A stretch of 52,347 bases of DNA from Arcticibacter svalbardensis MN12-7 (GTDB taxonomy: Bacteria; Bacteroidota; Bacteroidia; Sphingobacteriales; Sphingobacteriaceae): assembly GCF_000403135.1 (NCBI RefSeq), contig NZ_AQPN01000095.1, positions 1 through 52,347 of the forward strand, written 5' to 3'. The position numbers and the translations under genes were made by a program. Positions 17,820 to 26,398 of the stretch are shown piece by piece. Every line of letters starts with the position of its first letter. Positions within the stretch are counted from its first letter, which is position 1. The notes under the pieces were generated by a model. The model was not told the DNA's origin. It was given only the letters and a program-made list of their open reading frames with translations, and did not search any database.

Positions 17820-18962
17820 ATGAAATTCGGAACAAAGGCTATACATGCAGGTCAGCATCCCGACCCAACAACAGGGGCGGTGATGACACCAATCTATCAA
17901 ACATCTACTTACTGGCAGAAATCGCCGGGAGACCATAAAGGGTTTGAGTACTCGAGGGGGACTAATCCGACGAGGAAGGCTTTGGAAGATTGTCTGGCTG
18001 CATTGGAGAATGCAAGGTTTGGATTGGCATTTTCAAGTGGGATGGCGGCGATTGATGCGGTATTGAAGTTGTTGCTGCCGGGAGATGAAGTGATCACGGG
18101 GAATGATTTGTATGGAGGGTCTTATCGGATTTTTACGAAGATCTTTGCGAATTATGGGATTAAGTTTCATTTTATTGATTTAGCGGATCCGTCGGTGATT
18201 CGGGATTATTTGAATGCTTCTACGAAGTTGATTTGGATAGAGACACCTACTAATCCGACGATGAAGATTGTGGATATTGAGGCGGTATCTGTGATTGCGC
18301 GGGAGGCTAAGGTGCTGTTAGCGGTGGATAATACTTTTGCTTCTCCTTATTTGCAGAATCCAATGGATCTGGGGGCAGATATTGTGATGCATTCGGCTAC
18401 TAAGTATCTTGGAGGACATTCGGATGTGGTGATGGGAGCTTTGATGTTGAATGATGAGGAGTTGTATAAGAAATTGTGGTTTATATATAATGCTTGCGGG
18501 GCAACACCAGGTCCGCAGGATAGTTTCTTGGTTTTGAGAGGAATTAAGACGTTGCATTTGCGGATGAAAGCGCATTGTGAAAATGGACGTTTGGTAGCTG
18601 AGTTTCTTCGGGCGCATCCGTTAGTAGATAAGGTTTATTGGCCGGGATTTGAAGATCATCCGAATCATGATGTTGCTGTTAGGCAGATGCGGGATTTTGG
18701 GGGGATGATATCTTTTAGTCTTGTAGGTGCTGATATAGAAAGGACATTTAAGTTGGCTTCGTCATTTAAGGTTTTTTCATTGGCGGAATCATTGGGCGGA
18801 GTGGAGTCGTTGATTAATCATCCGGCGAGTATGACACATGCGTCTATTCCTTTGGAGCTTCGTTTAGCTGCTGGGGTAACGGATAATTTGTTGCGTTTGA
18901 GTGTTGGGATTGAGGATATTGACGATTTGCTGGAAGATTTGCAGCAGGCAATAGAGGCTTAG
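17820..18962 (+). CDS. Cystathionine gamma-synthase/gamma-lyase family PLP enzyme
   Basis: PLP enzyme of transsulfuration: either joins cysteine to an activated homoserine (synthase) or splits cystathionine to cysteine (lyase); these cannot be separated safely by eye. The 380-residue protein shows the Cys/Met-metabolism family pattern: YSRGTNPTRKALE at 44-56, SSGMAAIDAVLKLL at 72-85, AVDNTFASPYLQNP at 168-181, Schiff-base lysine K195 in HSATKYLGGHSD, and the C-terminal SLAESLGGVESLINHPASMTHAS. From about 130 bp into the gene the codon choice becomes strongly G/T-biased and C-poor, a style that continues to the end of mnmE. It is 2 bp upstream of the next gene. Confidence 0.88.
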   Translation: MKFGTKAIHAGQHPDPTTGAVMTPIYQTSTYWQKSPGDHKGFEYSRGTNPTRKALEDCLAALENARFGLAFSSGMAAIDAVLKLLLPGDEVITGNDLYGGSYRIFTKIFANYGIKFHFIDLADPSVIRDYLNASTKLIWIETPTNPTMKIVDIEAVSVIAREAKVLLAVDNTFASPYLQNPMDLGADIVMHSATKYLGGHSDVVMGALMLNDEELYKKLWFIYNACGATPGPQDSFLVLRGIKTLHLRMKAHCENGRLVAEFLRAHPLVDKVYWPGFEDHPNHDVAVRQMRDFGGMISFSLVGADIERTFKLASSFKVFSLAESLGGVESLINHPASMTHASIPLELRLAAGVTDNLLRLSVGIEDIDDLLEDLQQAIEA

Positions 18963-18964
18963 TT

Positions 18965-19915
18965 TTGAGTATTTCGTCGGTTATTTCGGGTTTGGCAGCG
19001 CAGGGATTGGGTTTAGATTCGTTTGATTTGAAAGCGTTTTTGGATGAGAAGGTGGAGTTGTATAACCGACCCTCGTTTATTGAGTTTGATCCGATTGTGA
19101 TTCCACATCAGTTCTCTCGGAAAGAAGATGTGGAGATAATGGGTTTCTTTGCTGCTATACTGGCTTGGGGACAACGGAAGACGATTATTAATAAGTGTGG
19201 GGATTTGATTGAAAGGATGTCCGGATCGCCTTATGAGTTTATCATGGGGCATCAGGATGGGGATTTGAAATCTCTATTGGGTTTTAAACATCGGACGTTT
19301 AATGATACGGATCTGTTGTACTTTGTGAGTTTCTTTAGGGAGCATTATAGGGTGTATGATTCTTTAGAGGATGCTTTTTTGCCATCTTCTCGGTTAAGTT
19401 TAGGTTTAAGTAATTCTGGTATTGCTACTTCTTTTGAAGAATGGATATGGGATAAAGCTTCGCGTGTTGAAGATGGTCAAGCTCCTAACGATTCGTTTGT
19501 TGAAGATCTTGACGAGGTTTCTTCCTTTGTTTTTTCAGCAGAAGAGATGTTGAATCATTTCAGGACATACTTTTTTAGTTTGCCTGATTTTCCGAGGAGG
19601 ACGATTAAACATGTGAGCTCTCCGATGCAGAAGTCGACCTGTAAGCGATTGAATATGTTTTTACGCTGGATGGTTCGTCAGGATGATAAAGGGGTTGATT
19701 TTGGAATCTGGAATAGGATTTCCCCATCGCAATTGATTTGTCCTTGTGACTTACATGTGGACCGGGTAGCTCGCAAATTAAAGCTGATCAATAGGAAACA
19801 AACAGATTGGCTTACAGCGGTGGAATTGACTGATCGTCTTCGGTCGTTTGATGCTTTGGATCCGGTAAAGTATGATTTTGCTCTTTTTGGATTGGGGATA
19901 GAAGAGAAGTTTTAA
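18965..19915 (+). CDS. TIGR02757 (DUF2400) family protein
   Basis: A conserved 316-residue protein of unknown function found across Bacteroidota and some other bacteria. Recognised by KAFLDEKVELYNRPSFIEFDPI, the HQFSRKEDVEIMGFFAAILAWG stretch (split: HQFSRKEDVEIM, GFFAAILAWGQR) and the C-terminal PCDLHVDRVARKL with DRLRSFDALDPVKYDFALFG. The C-terminal half looks related to helix-hairpin-helix DNA glycosylase folds, which is a suggestion only. The start is TTG at 18965; no ATG is available before residue 59, so a non-ATG start is required. The stop of the preceding gene is 2 bp upstream, so translation is probably coupled. Spacing to mnmE is 11 bp. Confidence 0.82.
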   Translation: MSISSVISGLAAQGLGLDSFDLKAFLDEKVELYNRPSFIEFDPIVIPHQFSRKEDVEIMGFFAAILAWGQRKTIINKCGDLIERMSGSPYEFIMGHQDGDLKSLLGFKHRTFNDTDLLYFVSFFREHYRVYDSLEDAFLPSSRLSLGLSNSGIATSFEEWIWDKASRVEDGQAPNDSFVEDLDEVSSFVFSAEEMLNHFRTYFFSLPDFPRRTIKHVSSPMQKSTCKRLNMFLRWMVRQDDKGVDFGIWNRISPSQLICPCDLHVDRVARKLKLINRKQTDWLTAVELTDRLRSFDALDPVKYDFALFGLGIEEKF

Positions 19916-19926
19916 AAGAACATAAC

Positions 19927-21285
19927 ATGACAAACAACGATACAATTGTGGCATTAGCTACACCTTCAGGAATTGGTGCCATTGGAGTGATCCGGTTATC
20001 AGGGCCTGATGCGCTAACGATATGCAATACTGTTTTTAAAGGTCGCGACTTAAGTGTGCAAGCCTCTCATACGATTCATTTTGGAACAATCCGGGATGGG
20101 GAAGTGATCCTGGATGAGGTATTGGTTTCTTTATTTATTGCACCGCATTCCTATACCAAGGAGAATGTGGTGGAGATCTCTACCCATGGATCCGCTTATA
20201 TCATTGAGAGTATCATTAAGTTGTTTATCCGTACAGGAGCACGGGCTGCGAAGCCGGGTGAATTTACGTTAAGGGCCTTTTTAAATGGAGGCATGGATTT
20301 GTCGCAGGCAGAAGCAGTGGCAGATTTAATTGCTTCGAATTCGGCTTCTTCGCATCTGGTTGCTATGCAGCAGATGAGGGGAGGGTTTTCTTCTGAGCTG
20401 AAGGGTTTGAGAGAGCAGCTGATTCATTTTGCTTCGATGATTGAGCTGGAGCTTGACTTTGGGGAAGAGGATGTGGAGTTTGCTAACCGGGATCAGTTAA
20501 GGAGTTTGACTTTAGCAATTCATGCGGTGTTGTATCGGTTGATTAGTTCTTTTGAGCAGGGGAATGTGATGAAAAATGGGGTTCCGGTGGTTATTGCCGG
20601 AAAGCCTAATGTGGGGAAATCTACTTTGTTGAATGCCTTGTTGAATGAGGAAAGGGCTATTGTTTCTGAATTTGCAGGGACTACCAGGGATACGATAGAG
20701 GATGAGATGTCTATTAATGGGGTAGTGTTTCGGTTTATTGATACGGCAGGGATTAGGGAAACTGCGGACGTGATTGAGGCTCAGGGGGTGCTGCGTACCA
20801 GGGAAAAGATGAAGCAGGCTCGGTTGATATTGTATCTTTTTGATTCGGAACAAGGGATTGAAGAAATTGAAGAGCAGCTGGCTGAACTGGCTTTATTGGG
20901 AATTCCTATTGTAGGGATTGTGAATAAGAGTGACTTGTTGGCTCCTGCTGTAATGGAGGTGTTGAAGGGGTTGGAACTGATCTTTATATCGGCAAGGGAT
21001 AAGGTTGGAATTGAAGAGTTGAAGGTTGAGGTGCTTCGTAAAGTAAACTTACATCGGATTAATAATGATGATGTGATTGTGAGCAATATCAGGCATGTGG
21101 AAGCGCTGAAGAAGACGGAAGAGGCGTTGGATCGGGTGTTGTATGGGTTGGATAATCCGGTTACTTCTGATTTTTTGGCGATGGATATTAAGCAGGCGTT
21201 GTATTATTTGGGGGAGATAACGGGGGCGGTTACTACGGATGATTTGTTGGAAAATATTTTCTCTAAGTTTTGTATTGGCAAATAA
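19927..21285 (+). CDS. mnmE: tRNA modification GTPase MnmE
   Basis: With MnmG installs the carboxymethylaminomethyl group on the wobble uridine of certain tRNAs. The 452-residue protein has the N-terminal folate-binding domain (DTIVALATPSGIGAIGVIRL), the helical domain, and an inserted GTPase domain with G1 GKPNVGKST starting at residue 225, G2 TTRDT, G3 DTAGIRET, G4 NKSD, and the C-terminal FCIGK motif whose cysteine is catalytic. It is the last core gene before the accessory segment. The 3' end, which encodes FCIGK, is an integration hot spot in other bacteria. Confidence 0.97.
   Translation: MTNNDTIVALATPSGIGAIGVIRLSGPDALTICNTVFKGRDLSVQASHTIHFGTIRDGEVILDEVLVSLFIAPHSYTKENVVEISTHGSAYIIESIIKLFIRTGARAAKPGEFTLRAFLNGGMDLSQAEAVADLIASNSASSHLVAMQQMRGGFSSELKGLREQLIHFASMIELELDFGEEDVEFANRDQLRSLTLAIHAVLYRLISSFEQGNVMKNGVPVVIAGKPNVGKSTLLNALLNEERAIVSEFAGTTRDTIEDEMSINGVVFRFIDTAGIRETADVIEAQGVLRTREKMKQARLILYLFDSEQGIEEIEEQLAELALLGIPIVGIVNKSDLLAPAVMEVLKGLELIFISARDKVGIEELKVEVLRKVNLHRINNDDVIVSNIRHVEALKKTEEALDRVLYGLDNPVTSDFLAMDIKQALYYLGEITGAVTTDDLLENIFSKFCIGK
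21268..21285 (+). other. Possible attachment site at the mnmE 3' end
   Basis: The last 18 bases of mnmE, TTTTGTATTGGCAAATAA, encode the conserved C-terminus and closely resemble the 18-bp site used by SGI1-type islands in mnmE (trmE) of Gammaproteobacteria (recalled, not searched). A recombinase gene and two small HTH genes follow within 2 kb. I looked for a second copy in the rest of the window by eye and found none, so the site is circumstantial. Confidence 0.35.
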
Positions 21286-21327
21286 AAGGGCAAAACAATA
21301 CAAAATAAACCTAGGCTAAAACATAGT

Positions 21328-21363
21328 AATCTGCTGTATATAAATTATATAGCGGATTTTTTT
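21328..21363 (+). terminator. Terminator after mnmE
   Basis: AATCTGCTGTATATA is followed by TATATAGCGGATT and a T7 run. Most positions pair (AATC/GATT, GCT/AGC, TATA/TATA) with two non-Watson-Crick positions of G-U type. This is a plausible rho-independent terminator of the operon ending in mnmE. Confidence 0.65.
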
Positions 21364-21520
21364 GTGCACTGAAATTTGGAAATTTATTAATGTTTTGCTT
21401 ATTATTGTACCGAATTTGTACCTCAAATCGAATAAGTTTAAAACTGTGTTGAGATGGGGGAAATTACTGGACACTTTTAAACACTTTTTAACAAAAACGT
21501 ACAGAAGAGATCACTTTACT

Positions 21521-22081
21521 ATGAGTTCTAATATACGAATACGACGGGTATGTCTGCATTGCGGGAAGGAATTTGAAGCCAGGACGACTGTGACCAATTA
21601 TTGCAGCAGTCAGTGTTCAAAACGTGCATATAAATCCAGGATAAGGATTGAAAAGATCAGTAAAAGTAATGTAGAAACCAATGAGATCATTAACAAGCCT
21701 ATTCTGGATTTATTGGGTAAGGAGTTCTTGACGGTAAGGGAGGTAGCCAGTCTTCTGAACAGCTCAAAACAAACTGTCTACACCCTAATTAAATCGGGAA
21801 CATTACTTGGAGTGAATATCAAAAAGAAAAAAACACTTGTAAGAAGATCAGATATTGATAGGTTGTTTGAAATACCTGAAATTCACGTGACTCCTGTCAA
21901 AAAAAGTGTTGTCAGGCCCAAAGAGAAGGATTGTTATTATATGGCTGAAATACAGACCCTATTTGGGTTATCAGAAAAGGCCTTGTTTGATATCATCAAA
22001 CGAAACAATATTCCTAAGTATAGAAATGGAAGGTATGTCTATATATCCAAGAAGTTAATTCATCAGGTCTTGAACTATTAA
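21521..22081 (+). CDS. Zn-finger plus tandem HTH protein (excisionase-like)
   Basis: A 186-residue DNA-binding protein. Residues 10-36 hold a four-cysteine zinc finger, CLHCGKEFEARTTVTNYC followed by SSQC. Residues about 63-110 are an excisionase/MerR-type helix-turn-helix (LLGKEFLTVREVASLLNSSK then QTVYTLIKSGTLLGV), and residues about 140-186 look like a second, weaker HTH of the same type (YYMAEIQTLFGLSEKALFDI). I use the ATG at 21521; the frame is open back to a TTG at 21362 but that stretch runs through the mnmE terminator. Proteins of this type accompany recombinases in Bacteroidota mobile elements. It ends 11 bp before the integrase gene. Confidence 0.75.
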   Translation: MSSNIRIRRVCLHCGKEFEARTTVTNYCSSQCSKRAYKSRIRIEKISKSNVETNEIINKPILDLLGKEFLTVREVASLLNSSKQTVYTLIKSGTLLGVNIKKKKTLVRRSDIDRLFEIPEIHVTPVKKSVVRPKEKDCYYMAEIQTLFGLSEKALFDIIKRNNIPKYRNGRYVYISKKLIHQVLNY

Positions 22082-22092
22082 ATTATCCTACT

Positions 22093-23205
22093 ATGGCAAA
22101 AGTTACCTTGAGGAGAAAAGGAATAAGCAAAGGAAGGTCTTCGCTGTTCCTCGATTATTATCCGGCAATCAGGCATCCCGATTTGGGCAAGCTGACCAGG
22201 CGCGAATTTTTGAAAGTTTACGTGTTTGATAAACCACGTAATGAACTGGAAAAAATGCACAACAGGGATACACTAGCTCTTGCGGAAAATGTAAGGGCTT
22301 TAAGGCAAATTGAAATTCAGAATAAGCGCTTTGATTTTATGTCAGACAGCAAAAGACAGGGTAATTTTATCGATTATTTCAAAAAGATAGTAAACAAGAA
22401 AGCAGGGTCCAACTCCGATAATTGGTCAATGGCTCATCGTTATCTGATTAGTTTTGCTGGGAAAGATTTGAGGTTTTCTGATCTTACTGATATATTTTGT
22501 GAAGACTATAGAGATTACTTACTGGATACTCCTGGTATTGGAAGAAGGGAAAAAGGAATTTCCAACAACACCGCACTTAGTTATTACTCTAAATTTAGGA
22601 CGGTTCTAAAGACTGCATTTAAGGCGAATCTGCTAAGCGTTAACTTATATAATTTAACAGAAGGTATTAAAGAGCAGGAGACGCATAGGGACTTTTTAAG
22701 TCTGGAGGAATTCCAAAAGCTGGCAGATACCCCTTGTTCTGATATGCTTATAAAGAGAGCTGCAATGTTTTCTGGTCTAACCGGATTAAGATTTTCAGAT
22801 GTTAAATCATTGAGTTGGGCAGAAGTCAGGGGAACTGAGGGAAAGCATTACCTGCAGTTCAAGCAGGATAAAACACAAGGAGCTGAACATTTACCGGTTT
22901 CTGACCAAGCGATTTCCTTACTAGGTAAGCGTGAGGCTGGTGATTTTAAAGTGTTCAGGGGGCTAAGATATTCTCAGGTTAAAGCGTATTTGAATAAATG
23001 GATGAAGAAAGCCGGAATCGAAAAGAATATAACTTTTCATAGTTTCCGGCATACCTATGCTACACTTCAGTTGGCTTCAGGAACTGATATCTATACCATC
23101 TCAAAGATGCTTGGACATCGGAACGTTAAAACCACCGAAATCTATGTTAAAATTGTTGATGATAAAAAGATTGAAGCCGCAAACCGCATAAAGTTGATCT
23201 TTTAA
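22093..23205 (+). CDS. Tyrosine recombinase / site-specific integrase
   Basis: A 370-residue integrase of the Bacteroidota transposon/genomic-island type. It has an N-terminal arm (about 1-100), a SAM-like core-binding domain (about 110-205, with NWSMAHRYLISFAGKDLRF) and a catalytic domain with the conserved residues R233 (TGLRFSDV), H316 and R319 (HSFRHTYA), H342 (LGHRNVKT) and the nucleophile Y351 (TEIYVKI). All catalytic residues are present, so it should be active. Position directly behind mnmE, between two HTH genes, points to integration of the 21.3-28.1 kb segment at mnmE. Confidence 0.93.
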   Translation: MAKVTLRRKGISKGRSSLFLDYYPAIRHPDLGKLTRREFLKVYVFDKPRNELEKMHNRDTLALAENVRALRQIEIQNKRFDFMSDSKRQGNFIDYFKKIVNKKAGSNSDNWSMAHRYLISFAGKDLRFSDLTDIFCEDYRDYLLDTPGIGRREKGISNNTALSYYSKFRTVLKTAFKANLLSVNLYNLTEGIKEQETHRDFLSLEEFQKLADTPCSDMLIKRAAMFSGLTGLRFSDVKSLSWAEVRGTEGKHYLQFKQDKTQGAEHLPVSDQAISLLGKREAGDFKVFRGLRYSQVKAYLNKWMKKAGIEKNITFHSFRHTYATLQLASGTDIYTISKMLGHRNVKTTEIYVKIVDDKKIEAANRIKLIF

Positions 23206-23279
23206 TACTTAGACTTAGTTGATCCTAAGTGATGATTCGGTTTGATTTTTTGAATTTCGGGTTATCAATCTTTACGGTA

Positions 23280-23666
23280 ATGAACGAATACGAATTCACA
23301 AACATAGATACACAAGACAGTGTATTACATGAACCACTAAGTCTTGAGCAAGTTCCTTTTGCGATAGGGGTACTGCTTAAAAAATTAAGTGTAATTGAAA
23401 AACTACTGCTAGAATTTCAAGGACAACATGAGGAGCCAAACGAAATGATGTCGATTAGCAAGGCGGCTGAATTTTTGAAGCTTTCTGTGCCTACTATTTA
23501 TAGCAAGGTTAGCCGAAAACAGATTCCTGTATGTAAACAAGGCAAACGGTTATATTTTTACAGATCTGAACTGAGGGAATGGATTAAATCAGGAAGATTG
23601 AGGACTACTGTTGATATTCGAAGGGAAGCTGAAAATAGATTATCTAAGTATAAAAACAGGGGATGA
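23280..23666 (+). CDS. Excisionase-like helix-turn-helix protein
   Basis: A 128-residue protein with an HTH_17-type DNA-binding domain in its C-terminal half (SISKAAEFLKLSVPTIYSKV followed by SRKQIPVCKQGKRLYFYRSEL), the pattern of Xis-like proteins. The N-terminal half (EPLSLEQVPFAIGVLLKKLS) resembles the helix seen in Bacteroidota element HTH proteins. I chose ATG 23280; in-frame ATG 23232 and GTG 23229 are also possible. Between the integrase stop and this gene there is a direct repeat, ACTTAG twice (23207-23218), plus an inverted CTAAGT (23225-23230) that might be a binding site. Confidence 0.8.
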   Translation: MNEYEFTNIDTQDSVLHEPLSLEQVPFAIGVLLKKLSVIEKLLLEFQGQHEEPNEMMSISKAAEFLKLSVPTIYSKVSRKQIPVCKQGKRLYFYRSELREWIKSGRLRTTVDIRREAENRLSKYKNRG

Positions 23667-23699
23667 AATCAACATATCTGTAATATATATGTTGATTTA
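23667..23699. terminator. 12-bp perfect inverted repeat after the HTH gene
   Basis: AAATCAACATAT (23667-23678) and ATATGTTGATTT (23688-23699) are perfect reverse complements with a 9-nt loop and begin exactly after the stop codon. It is a likely terminator for the integrase operon, although the following sequence is only moderately T-rich. The rest of the 206-bp gap shows nothing further. Confidence 0.65.
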
Positions 23700-23872
23700 T
23701 ATTGAGTACGTCGTAGTAAATGCTTTGTTTAAAGGGCAAATCCCAGAAAGCCGATCACCAAATTGATTTAGACCAATACTTCTTTGGTGTTCGATCATAT
23801 TATCTGTTTTATTAATTTTCTAACGCAATAGCCAAAGATAATCTTAATGTCCTGCGAACTGATTTAGGTAGT

Positions 23873-24694
23873 TTATTTCAAATAAAATTTTACATCCTGA
23901 AGTTCCAATTGATGTACGATATATTCGGAAGTTATTGCGGCATTTTTAGTAATTAGCATTCCAAAAACAATTTTATTTTTTATAATTGGACCGCCGCTTA
24001 ATCCAGCAGGCTCCATTTTTGCATTAGTTAATTGAAAGGTAAAGCCGTTTGTAAAAACACCGGCTACCGGTATGTATTCAAATATTTTTTCAAAGCAATG
24101 GTTTTTAAATACACCGGTAATTGAAGAGTATTTTAAATTATCAATCTGGCTTCCCCAGTTTAATTGGTCAACTGGGGCTAAATGCAAAATATTGGATTCT
24201 GTATTTTTTTCTTGAAGCTCGTTTTCCTCTTCATCGTTTTCTGTATTAGCCCAGAGATCATCAATATTAATGCCGATTGTTCCGGGTGTCTTTTGCACCT
24301 CATTTTTGGTTGCTTCTTTATCCAGATAATAACGACCTGCGTATCCAGAAAATTCTAGTATATCCCCATTTTTTAAATATGAAGATGGATGAAAAAAAAG
24401 GTGGTTTGTTTTCTTATCTAAGGCAAAATCTCCTATATAGAGATCTAAATGAATCGGAGCAACCTGGCTTTCCATGTCAAGGTACTCTTGGTAAAGTTTA
24501 TTTAATTCAATTTTTTTTCCTTCAATGATTGCAAAATAGGCCCAGCCCTCATTTGCTCTCTTAAAAGTGTGGGCCGCTGTAACGAAGCCACCTGATTCGT
24601 TAATAAAAAAACCGGTTCCGATAGTCCTGCGCTTTTCATCTCCACTTAACCCGAGGATGCCGAAAACAGCATCAATATTTTTTGTGATTTCCAT
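23873..24694 (-). CDS. Intracellular trypsin-like serine protease
   Basis: A 273-residue protein of the chymotrypsin/trypsin-like (trypsin_2) fold. IGTGFFINESGGFVTAAH gives the catalytic histidine H42, the acidic residue is probably D89 (IGDFALD; D84 is an alternative), and GLSGGPII gives the nucleophile S233. There is no signal peptide or membrane segment, so the protease should act in the cytoplasm. An acidic stretch (about 150-166, NTENDEEENELQ) is unusual for the family. It lies 48 bp downstream of the DUF3800 gene on the same strand. Cytoplasmic trypsin-like proteases of this kind are often effectors or maturation proteases in phage-defence and stress systems; that role is inferred from location on a mobile segment. 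Confidence 0.8.
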   Translation of the reverse strand: MEITKNIDAVFGILGLSGDEKRRTIGTGFFINESGGFVTAAHTFKRANEGWAYFAIIEGKKIELNKLYQEYLDMESQVAPIHLDLYIGDFALDKKTNHLFFHPSSYLKNGDILEFSGYAGRYYLDKEATKNEVQKTPGTIGINIDDLWANTENDEEENELQEKNTESNILHLAPVDQLNWGSQIDNLKYSSITGVFKNHCFEKIFEYIPVAGVFTNGFTFQLTNAKMEPAGLSGGPIIKNKIVFGMLITKNAAITSEYIVHQLELQDVKFYLK

Positions 24695-24742
24695 TTAGGT
24701 ATTTATTATTTCTTTAAACCGGTATAGAAAGTCATAACTAAA

Positions 24743-25870
24743 TTATGCCTTTTTACTTTTGATTTTTGTACCAGTCTTTGTAAATTTGCGGTAAAACTCT
24801 TTTTCGAAGCAGCCTAAGACATTTTCCGAATCTTCGACAGAGGCTTTTGTTAATGCGGAGATCGCCCAAATACCAAATCTGAATTCTTCCGTTGCTGGAT
24901 TAAGATAAGTTTCAGGCTGAGGCATAATGCAATAGGATTCTGTAGATAAATATATTTTTTCAAGCTGGTTATTGATAGTTAATGAAAGCGAATTGATAGG
25001 ATTTTTTAATGAATAAAACGCAGCTGATGCAAATAGATCTGCCAGTTGAAGCCCTTTGCTTTTCTTTGATGTTTCAAAAACAATTGGTTTGGCGAGAGTG
25101 AAGTTTAAGGGTAGTGTTTCTCCAAATGGCGCCCAAAATTTCTTTTCTAGTCCGACACTATAAAAGTAAGGGTAACGATTAACGGCAGCTTCAAGGGGTT
25201 TAGAATTATCACAGATTACTTCCATTTCATCTATCTCTATACCCCAGCAACAAAGCATATCATAAAGAGCTGAATGAGTCAAGTCGAGTATCCATGCATC
25301 GATTTTACCGTCTGTATAAATTTCGTCAAGAATAGCATCTTTATGGATGATTGTAAAAGTGGTTATTAGCTTTAAAATTTCATTTGGAGCCGGAATATGT
25401 CTGAAAATTTTAAATATTCCGTCCACGTTATTACCTAGTAAAAGTTCCTGAAAAAGCTCGAATACTTTCTCTGCACTATTTTCGCTTTTTTCGAAAGAGA
25501 TATAAAAAAGGTGTGCTACGAACCTGTTAAAGCGCATTTGATAAAAGAATGTATTTTTATTTGCTATAACGGGTTCGTAGGAATATTCAAAAAATTTACA
25601 CGCCAGCGCATATTTTTTATGATGGAAGATGATTTTGACCTTTTCCCCAAAATGATTGAATAATTCAGAAATAGCACGTTTGCCTCCTGCGGTGTGAACA
25701 AGATTAGCCCCTTTAAGTTCCCCCTGAAGTCTATATTTTGCTCTCAAATAATTATAGAAATCTTCAATTTCCTTTTCTTCAGCATTTAAAGCAGCATATA
25801 CAAAATACGGCTGGGCTGTTACGAGCAAATTAGAACCTGTGTAACCTGATTCATCACAATAGATTGGCAT
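24743..25870 (-). CDS. DUF3800 domain protein
   Basis: A 375-residue protein of family DUF3800, recognised from the N-terminal YCDESGYTG (D6, E7, S8), a central conserved aspartate in ICDNSKPLE (D221) and KGLQLADLFASAAF at 272-285 (D279). The conserved acidic residues suggest a nuclease-like metal site (family knowledge and inference). It is common on mobile elements and in defence neighbourhoods. It is the first gene of a probable two-gene operon with the trypsin-like protease. Codon use is AT-rich compared with the core genes to the left, in keeping with acquisition. The start ATG is preceded by an A-rich stretch. Confidence 0.8.
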   Translation of the reverse strand: MPIYCDESGYTGSNLLVTAQPYFVYAALNAEEKEIEDFYNYLRAKYRLQGELKGANLVHTAGGKRAISELFNHFGEKVKIIFHHKKYALACKFFEYSYEPVIANKNTFFYQMRFNRFVAHLFYISFEKSENSAEKVFELFQELLLGNNVDGIFKIFRHIPAPNEILKLITTFTIIHKDAILDEIYTDGKIDAWILDLTHSALYDMLCCWGIEIDEMEVICDNSKPLEAAVNRYPYFYSVGLEKKFWAPFGETLPLNFTLAKPIVFETSKKSKGLQLADLFASAAFYSLKNPINSLSLTINNQLEKIYLSTESYCIMPQPETYLNPATEEFRFGIWAISALTKASVEDSENVLGCFEKEFYRKFTKTGTKIKSKKA

Positions 25871-26083
25871 TTTATTACTTATTTTAAATTTATGCTGTTA
25901 AAAATAATTACAGTAATTAAAAGAGGTAACTGAGAAATATCCTGCACTGTTTAAAACAACATCAATTTTGAATTCCTCTTTCAATACTAAGTTTTACTTC
26001 AATTTCATTAGTCATGTCCATGTAACGGTAAAAAATTTACGATGCTTCGCCGAAGCCCTTTGTGGAAAAGTGGATTGCCTTTG

Positions 26084-26398
26084 CTATCTACCAGTGCCTT
26101 CATGACTGAGGATTAAAATTTGTGGGTTTTGGAACGTCTTTGCCAGTAATAAAGGCGACGCCCAATCCCTCTTTACACCAGTCGTATTGTGGCTGATAAT
26201 CACAGCCCCGGTTACTGTCTCTTCCACCCATTGTTTGATTGCGTTTTTGGTGCTCATCCCTATTTTGCCTTGTTGACGAATGTAAAGAATATAGGTGAGA
26301 ACTTTTCCAATAGTTGATGTCTCAACAGACCTTTTAATGAATCTTTTTTGGGTTAAAAAGATATCTTCTTGTTCTATTTTCTCCCTATGCTCACTCAT
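26084..26398 (-). CDS. Hypothetical protein, 104 residues
   Basis: Not recognised. MSEHREKIEQEDIFLTQKRF begins a hydrophilic protein with a predicted helix around IGKVLTYILYIRQQGKIG and a C-terminal part NPQILILSHEGTGR. Its frame ends within a second open frame (26081 downward, beginning MKALVDSKGNPLF and ending LPLHGHD), so it may be one gene broken by a shift, or a small remnant. It is orphaned between the DUF3800 gene and the oppositely oriented AAA ATPase. Confidence 0.4.
   Translation of the reverse strand: MSEHREKIEQEDIFLTQKRFIKRSVETSTIGKVLTYILYIRQQGKIGMSTKNAIKQWVEETVTGAVIISHNTTGVKRDWASPLLLAKTFQNPQILILSHEGTGR

Noticed and set aside
21362-21520. N-terminal extension of the zinc-finger HTH protein from TTG 21362
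   Set aside because: It would begin in the T-run of the mnmE terminator; the ATG at 21521 puts the zinc finger at the N-terminus as expected.
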